Assembly: GCA_037783545.1 (NCBI GenBank)
Contig: JBBELK010001493.1
Coordinates: 58,454-122,453 of the forward strand
Direction: 5' to 3'
DNA length: 64,000 nucleotides
Origin: Henricia sp. BOLD:AAB3569
Taxonomy: Eukaryota > Echinodermata > Asteroidea > Spinulosida > Echinasteridae
The stretch's first letter is position 1. Every line of letters begins with the position of its first letter. A program made the position numbers and the translations under genes. Positions 14,901 to 23,900 of this stretch are shown here, in pieces. The notes under the pieces were generated by a model that saw only the letters and a list, made by a program, of their open reading frames with translations, was not told the origin of the DNA and did not search any database.

Positions 14901-17900
14901 AAGCCAAACAGCATGGGTTTTCCATCATTACTGACATGCGTACATCAACCTGGCAATCTCTCAAGGCATTCTTCAAAGTACTCCAGGTAATCAACACTTG
15001 ACCAACTGTAATTTGCAGAAAAATATACTGGAAATATACTGGAAAATGGGTGCTACAGTTTACACCACAGTATTGGATACTTTAAATTAATTTCTGGAAT
15101 TTGTAAGATTTTGTATTTTAACAAGAAATATGATGTGCAGGTTCACAGTGGGGTTGTATGCAATAGACCGTATCGAATAGCCGCCATTTCGTGGGGCAGT
15201 TTCTTTGTTCCTTGGGGACATGTATGGTTGAACATATTGTGCTTCCATTGTTGAACGGTTTAAGTAACAAAAGGTGCCCCACGAAATGGCGGCTATTCGA
15301 TACGGTCTATTGGAGCACCAAAGGTGTTGATACATTGTCTAATCATGAACATCACTACTAAAATGAGACTAGCCGAGATTGAGACAGCCGAGGGACACAT
15401 TTTGAAAGAACACTTAAGTGAATCATCCCAATCATCTACTATTGGACCATAGTTTCTTACTTTATAACAGTTTAAGAGATGTCATTGTCCCAAATCGCCC
15501 AATCTCCAGCAGATTCTACCTTTTAGTGAATATTTGTGAAAACAAGCTTTTGCAGATATGGAATTTGTCTAAAGTGACAGTAAAGTGCTTGTGTGTCCCA
15601 ATTAGGAATCCATCCCAAGTGGGATTCACTCTGTTGTAACTGTCTGTAGTAGTGACAATGAGGCACTTGTATGTCCCAATTAGGAATCCATCCCAAGTAG
15701 GATCCTCTCTGTTATAACTATTTGTAGTAGTGACAGGAAAACACTTGTATGTCCCAATTATTAGGAATCCATCCCAAGTGGGATCCACTCGGTGTATGTC
15801 ATCAAGCCAGATGCATTCTGGGAAACCAAACGAGCAAGCCTCAGTCTCAGAAAGGACAAACCTCAGTATGGATTTGAGGTAAAAATGCTACTCTTAAGAT
15901 GATTCTATCAAACCTGGGGCCAATTTCATAAAGCTGTTTATTAGAAAAATTGCTTTATAAATCAAACAAAATTTATTTGCTTTGCAAAAAATTAGTAAGC
16001 AGTCAAAACCATATATGATGTGTATAACTATTGACTGGTGGTGCCCTGCTACTGTTTTATTTGTAAGAACACAAGTTGACAAGTGTCTTCCAAGTTAAGT
16101 AAATTACTGCACTATAGTTAAACCCAATAATAATAGCACTGTTGATACAACATTCTGCTTACAACAAGGAAACGTTTGTCCCAATTACTTGCTCTTCATT
16201 CCTGATAATACAAGGTTCCTATTATAACAAGGACCTCTTATTAACAGGATTTGAGTGTAATCATTTCTCTACACTGGAATAATCCTTTTTCCTCATTATT
16301 TGACAGACCCTGATGTTATCCAACGTCTCCAAATTGGCCAAGTTTATTGATCCTAGTCAGCTCACAGAGGACTTTAGCGGGATACTACCGTACAATCATC
16401 ATGAGTGGATTCAGAACCGAGTAGTGAGTATAGTAATATCGAGATGGTATGAATATGGCTTGCTGTTCATTATTGCCATATTGCCTGTAGAAAACCTTCT
16501 CAACTGCATGTACAAATGCAAGAAAAGTCCATTTAATAATACTGTTAGCACATGGCTGCATTCTTGTCACTAGGAGAACAGTCACAAATGTTTTTGGCAA
16601 AAAGAGGCTGATTGATTCTACGGTAAGTTGTTTGGGTTTATTCAACAAGGTGACCAGTACCTGTTTATATACCTGGATGCAGAAAGACAATGTGGAGTAG
16701 AATTTCCTTTTTAAGAACACTACATTATGGCTCTGGTCAGGCCTTAAAACCCTTTAACTACCAGTATTTTTTGTATCATAACTTTATGCAATAGAAACAA
16801 ATTACTGTTGAAGGGTTAAAACCATCAAACTGCCACTCAAAGGTCCTCCAAACCTAAACCACTGGGGAGCATGTTGAAAGTGAAATTCAATTTGAAGTGG
16901 CCAAACTCAATTTTGTAACTTAGGAAGTCTTCTATTACCATTTTTTTAAATATTCTGCAGGATTTTGAGAAATTCCTGAAAGATTCTGAAGTAATACAGC
17001 GGCGTTTCAACCAAGCTAATGAGGAGGTGTTGTACAGACGACGTGATGAGCAGCTTACTCCTGAAGATCTCTTAAGGAGACAGAGAAGGCTTCGCGAGGT
17101 TGTCATTAACCAACCCAGCAGTGTCTTACAACTTGGTAGGTTAACCATGAACACCTACAATCTGTTTGTTAATATCAGATCAGTCCAAATTGATGTAAAC
17201 ACTGACACTAATTTGTGTAGACAGCTGGCCATATATATGACCAAGTTTATAACTTTCATATGTCAGAGTAATAAAACTTTCATGTCTCTCTGGGTGGTCA
17301 AAGTTTGAAAATCTTTCTAACTACACACATAACAAATATTTAACAGCTTATCCTGGCTCACATGGTAGTGTGATGTTATGCCAAGTATATGAAATGAATC
17401 TAAGGAAATCTGTGCAAGGTAAATAAGTTTGCAAAAGTTTTCAAAGAAAACACATGTCAAATTTCGCATATGTCAAATTTCGCATATGTCAAATTTCATA
17501 TCGTACAAATTTGTATGATTGACAGTTAAAATGTTAATGGTGACATTATTGCAATTAAAATTTCTCCATTTCAAACTATTTAAGTTATTGGTTGACATTC
17601 CTGTAAAGGAAAGACATTTGAGTTATCCTTTGTTTTGTTAAAAGCATGCTTACATATTATTTCCTCAGGACATGCTTTGCTGAGACGACTCAAAGAAGAC
17701 AGGGACTCGGGCTTCAGGCGTGACTCAAAGGACCAGCAGGGTTTGACTGAAGATCAGATCAGACTTCAGAGGAAACTAGAGCAAGTTCTGGAGGAATTAC
17801 AAGACAGGCAGAGTAAACTCAAGATATACCTTACAGATCGGGATCGGGAATTAGGAGTACAGATGGATCTTAGTGATTTAGAAGGAGGCATTAAGAAGGT

Positions 17901-20900
17901 GGGTACAAGACCCTTAATGCAGATCTGCCAACTTTACAAAGCGCCCCAAAACCGCCCAGAAGCTTTCTCCTCAAAGTGCCCAAAACCGCCCTGTATTTCT
18001 TCCATGTTCAACTTAGTGAAATTCAAGTTTCTACAAACACACCCTCAATTGATAGGCATGTACTCATAGCTTGACTCATCCTCTTTCAAATCTTGTGTTC
18101 AGTAAGGGTGGCTACTATTGGATAACTTTGGTTATTGACCTTGACAAGGAACATTACCAAAAAGCTCTGAGGAGTAATAAGACACACTACTTGTTATCAG
18201 TGAGTGCTATTGAGTTAAAGACATAAGAATTGCGACCATTCTTGGCCTGAGTTTGGTGCACTATACTTGGAGGCCATAACATTCCACATACAGCTGATAA
18301 CAGTAGTACAAATAACCCGAATGCCACACATTAACGACAACTATATTCAGTATCCCAGATGGATGAAAGTGCAACATTCTTCAAAGCAGTGCTGATTTGT
18401 TGTCCGTGTTGAATGTCACTGTTGAAAGACTGCAGTGTTATTCCTGCTTTAGCAATGTGTAGTGATGATTAGTGCTGAGATAACGAGCAGTATTGAACAG
18501 TATGTACACCACTGTAGAAAGACATGAATCACATGAATCTTGAATGACATTTATGGTGATAACACACGCATATAGTGAAATGTTTTTGAACGGTTCAGAA
18601 TACAGAGATGCCAACATTTATGATTTAGATGTAATTTATAAGATTTTTTTAAAACTAATTATTATCGCTATTGTGATATAATTGTGAAAGGCAAAGCTCC
18701 CAATGTGGGTTTTTATTTTTAAAGAGTTAAGGTATAGTATACGAGTTTAGGAATTTTTGTTTGAGTTGGGTGATCTTCATTACTCTAAATTACTCCTAAA
18801 TTTACATACTCTTGGTTTGCAAAGTTGGCATCTTTGAGATTAGCAAAGACACTCCGTGAAGTATGTAACAAAATATTTTGTGTCCTGACTCGCCCTCTCA
18901 AATCCGAGTGCCGAACTGCAAAAGATGGTGACCTCCATGAAGAGTACAGAGTTAGGCAACCCTTTGCAAGTGTTGTCCTTTCCTTTAAATCTCAAGAATA
19001 AAAAAGAAAAGAAAAACAAAGTAACATTTTTAATGTTTTTACACAGGTTGTAGACTGGATAGTTGGCCCAGGAGAAAAGCTACTGGCTTCACAAGTAGAC
19101 ATTGGCAACTCATTGAGCGCAGCTGACCAGTTACGCAGAGAACATGAAAAACTGGAACTCAAATGCACTGTAAGTAGGCACTGCTGAACAAAGTCTTAAT
19201 AAGGAGCTTGACACGTTTATCATAAGAAACATTCCTTTCAGGAAACAAAGAAACAACGTATTCAGTAGTGCCCAACTTGTCATTAGTAAAATTTTGTGTT
19301 TACTTGAGATCATTAATACCTTGTTTGATTCCAACAATAAGCTAAAAATATTCATTTGTTATGTCAAAACGTACAAATGATTACCTACATTCAGTTATTT
19401 CCCTTTTTGGGTGAAGCATTAATGTTACTGATTCGAATTTGACCATTTAATTTGAGACTTTCCATTAACTTAAAAAAGAGTTAAGGACAATGCCAAATAC
19501 GCTAGATACCTTCAATTGTAAATCACAAGTAAACTAGACGAATCCCCACCCAGTTTATTAACTGCTAATTTCAAGTTCCATATTATTTAAATAACCAATT
19601 ATATTTATCAGGACACATATGGTAATTTTGCCGAGTTGCGCTACGTAGCAGACGGCATGATCAAACAGGGCCATCCGAGAGCTGACGACATCAGCGCACA
19701 GAAGGAGTTCATGGAAACAGTGTGTAGGAGTTACGCATCTCGGCTAGAGAAACGACGGAATCTACTCATCTGCTCTGTGCGTTTCCATAGACTCACTGAA
19801 CAGGTATTGGTGTACTTCATTATTTTCGGAGTGGGAAACTTCATTTCTCAACCAGTGGATAAAATAGCTGATTCGCTATTTCATCCGCTGGTTGTTTTCA
19901 ATGTTAGGTGATAATCACTTATTCTGGATATACATGTATATTCATTTTCAGACTGTCAAATATGACGGTCAAAAATGAATCTTAATTGACAGATACTAAT
20001 CATTTGGTCTGTATCCTGTTGCAGTGTTTTGTCAAGATGGACATCCTTCTTGAGATATGTGTGACAGAAATATCTATTGAGACTGTAGAGAGTGTTGAGA
20101 AGGCCCTCAGAGAATTGATGGAACACTCGGATGCTGTGGGTGAGTAACAACAAACATTGATGGACGTTTGGCTGAGAAGTCCATGGTTCGAGACATTGCA
20201 CCTCATTGTGTCCTTAGACAAGACACTTTACATTTTCTTTCTCTACCCAGATGTATAAATTGGTACCAGGAAATACTGGTTAGGAAACCCAACTAACTGC
20301 TAGGGGGTAAACCTGTGATGGACTGGCATCCCATCCAGGGGGAGTAGCAATGCTTCGAGTCATTCTTAGAAACTTCAAAATCGCAACCCGTAGGCTGAAT
20401 TGTATGAAGCTTACAAATGTCTTCTACCTAAACATTGAGATACATTGGCAGCCGATGGCCAGAGACACTGGACAAACGGCTTTACATCCCTTCCAAATAA
20501 TGAAGAAATTGTACCTTGCTCAAGGGCACATGGTATGACAACCAGGTATCAAACCCGCAACACCAAGTTTTCGTATAAATGTTACAAGTCAACGACCCAA
20601 ACCACTTTGCGCAAGCATCAGATATCTCTCGTCTACTACGGGAATCATTCTCTCTGAAACAGAACATGTCATCATCATGTCTCAGTCCACATACTACATA
20701 GTCAAAGTGACAATCAAAGGTCTCTATTGACCACTCTCACAGACGCCATCTTCGTAGCAAAAATGCTACTGCGTATTAAACGCCATTAAGTATGCGCACG
20801 CACACCCTGAGAATTAGGGACCATTAGAAATGGTACGTGTACGGGAAACGTGTGCGGCTTGCAAAATCTGGGTTGTTATATCACAATTTTACGTGGCTGT

Positions 20901-23900
20901 TCAAGAAATGTGCGGATGTGTACATGGTTATATTGATTTAAAAAGTCACATTACCTATGCTGTGTAGACAAAATAACCGCGCAAACTGTTGGTACAACCA
21001 TCCACTTTTTCCCAGCCGCATACGTTTCCCGTACGCGTACCATCTCTAATGGTCCCTATTGTTCCAAACGCTCGCGCGTGTTGCGCGAAATGTTTTCAAA
21101 ATAATGGCACAGCCGATGCGCGTCATAAAAATTTACGCTCAATATCCTGATGCACGTGACAATTTGACGTCATTTGAGAGTGATTAATTGATTGCCAATT
21201 TCATGACCAATTTTCTCCATCTTCTTGAAGCCTTTGCCTTCGAAGACAGCAAGGAAGAGGGCCACTCCGTCTTGGACATGTTGTCTCTGCCAGTCAAGAA
21301 TGCCTTTGGTAAGGACATCACACCCGACTACACTAGGCAGAAACAACATGTTGAGGAGTTGTTAGCGGAGTTAGAGAGACGCAAAGCGCAATGTGAAGAA
21401 TTGGCTGAAATACGCAAACTCAAACTACAGCAGATTCTGCAGCTGAGGACTTGTGAGAGAGACGCTGATCAGGTTAGTCTGGATGAAGTTGCAATGGATG
21501 AAGTTGCAATGACCCAAATCCCTAATTTTTCCAATTGATTGCTTTCCATGACGTAGAACATCCGGGGATGTTTGGTGGTCAACATCCGGGGATGTTTGGT
21601 GGTCAACAGTACACGCGCGCCAATATACGCACGTGAACACGTGTACAAAATACTCGCCAGTGTATTTTCATTCGAAGATGCCGCACGCGCGCGTTGTGAT
21701 ACGTTCAAATTATTGAGCATGCACTCGGCTTGTAAACACGAAAGTGCTTTTACTTGATCGCGATTTTTAGCCTGAAGAAATACGTTTTTATCTTTATCGA
21801 TACAACAGCCATGGCGCAAAAGCATAACGCAAGTTCAAGCAACAAAGGTAAGTGCAACCAATGCGCTTTTCTTGCTCTTTTTGCCGGTTATTACTCGAGC
21901 CACGTGGGTCATGAAAAATGCCCACCAAAATGGTGGATGGAAGGGGTGACGTCACCGGAAAGCAATCAATAGGTTTTGAGTTTTCGATACCATATCACTT
22001 GTCATATTTTTCTTATTACTATTCTGAAATTTCGCGCTCTCAATCCGTATATTTTCAAGGATTTTGTCAAAAACCACCGATGTTTTGTAAACTGATTTAT
22101 CTGGTTCTTTAAAGCAGTGCAGTGATTACACTAACCTTTTTGCTTACACATCCAAATTGGAGATTGCAAGTTTCCTGTTTTCTTCCCATGGATAGTATTT
22201 TCGGGTTATAACGAAATCCATTTTCTGGAAAAATCTGGATACGCTCCTTCAGTATAAAATACACAAGAAAAAACTTACTCATAATGTTGATACATTTAGC
22301 AATGGTAAACAAATGCCACATAAATTGGAAATCAACAACTGAATGTGGTTTAACAAAAGTGTGAACACCTTTTTTAGCAATTATGTAACATTAAAATCAT
22401 ACTCAAATTTCATCTCTGCATCAATTGAGCCGAAATTTCTGCAAGCTAGCTAACTAGCATTCTCCTTGAGTGGCAGTGCTTCTGGAAGTCGTAAAAAATG
22501 GTGCTGCTTTTCTTAGATTTGGAAAAGTGGTGTGATTTTCAGAGGAGGAAACTGTTAATAGCCATTTCCATGTGAAGATCATTTCCAGTTGATACCATCT
22601 CTATTTTCCAACGATATTCAAAATTTCTTCCTGCTTTCCCTAAACATTCAATTGAATGAAAGAGTCATATTCTCTAAATTAATTTGCATTTCATACAATA
22701 TGGGGCCAATTTCATAAAGCTGTTTAGCAGGAAAATGTGCTTAATCAATAATTTGTTTGCTCTATAAAAATGGGTTAATAGCCAAAATTGTATGTCAACT
22801 TGTGTTCTTAGCAAGAATAGCAGATATTCTTGTGGAAAACACAAGTTGACCATTTCGACCATTAAACCCATTTTTATAAAGCAAACAAATTTTGCGATTA
22901 AGCACATTTTTCTGCTAAACAGATTTATGAAATTGGCCCCAGATTGATTCAAAATGTTTGACATTGTGTTACATTTTCTTACATTGTTACATTTCAGGCT
23001 ATTGCATGGCTTCATGAGTTGCTTCAAGTCATGCTGACACAGCACATTGACATCGGCCGCTCAGCGGCGGAAGCTGAGTACCTACGCAAGGATCACAACA
23101 AGTTTGAAGACACTGCCAAGGTTAGATTGTGTTTCCTTTTGCATTGCAAGATGTAACAGTAAGGCGGTCTTTGACTTGCAATGAGTTAGGGGTATAAAAA
23201 TGGGTTAATGGTCAAAATCTGATATGATGTTTTCTGCTATTCTTGGTAAAAACACAAGTTGACATACAATTTTGACTATTAACCCATTTTTATAAAGCAA
23301 ACAAATTTTGGATTAAGCAATTTTTTCTGCTAAACACCTTTATGAAATTGGCACTAGATTGGAAAGGAAAAATCTTCTTTGAGTATCTGTTCAACCCCTT
23401 TATTGTGGGAAATTTGATATCAAGTCCGGAATCATTCAAAATCTAACTCGCTGACTACTTTCAATGTTAGGTGGTAACCACTGTGTTCAGAAATTGATTC
23501 AGCTAGCATCGGGTAGACTGAATGTTAATTAGGGTTTGTTTTGCCCTTACCCGACGTAATTATTAACACTGTATACTCAGTGCTTTCCCAAGACACTGAA
23601 AAACTTCATAGCGTGCTCGGGTGGGACTCGAACCCACGACCTTCTACAAACAAGGCGAACAAGAATTTTTTGAAAGAGTTTATCTTGTGGCTGCTAAATT
23701 CTTCTAAATTCTTTCTGTAAATAAGAACTTGGCTCAGACAATTAATTGTTGGATTTGTACGAGTTTGTTTCGTAAACAAGAAATGTTTGGAAAAAAGATC
23801 TTAAAGATAGGACTTATCTGTGCTTAAGTCATGCAATGAGACTCGGGATCCCTGCATCTCAAAATATTTGTAAAACAAATCTGTAGAGCTGCATCTGATT

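Larger units (their letters stand above)
21473..22997 (+). other. Intron 12
   Basis: Holds a 24-bp tandem duplication (21557-21606), a dispersed repeat copy (21970-22260) and a full foldback element (22702-22940). No exon recognised. Confidence 0.55.

Noticed and set aside
21811-21847. ATG in good context followed by a consensus donor (CAAAG|GTAAGT), looking like an alternative first exon in intron 12
   Set aside because: It ends in phase 1 whereas exon 13 needs phase 0; the 13-residue peptide matches nothing recalled, and the region is repeat-rich.
23600-23660. Minus-strand GGGTTCGAGTCCC motif suggesting a tRNA
   Set aside because: Only a B-box-like motif is present; no A box or cloverleaf.
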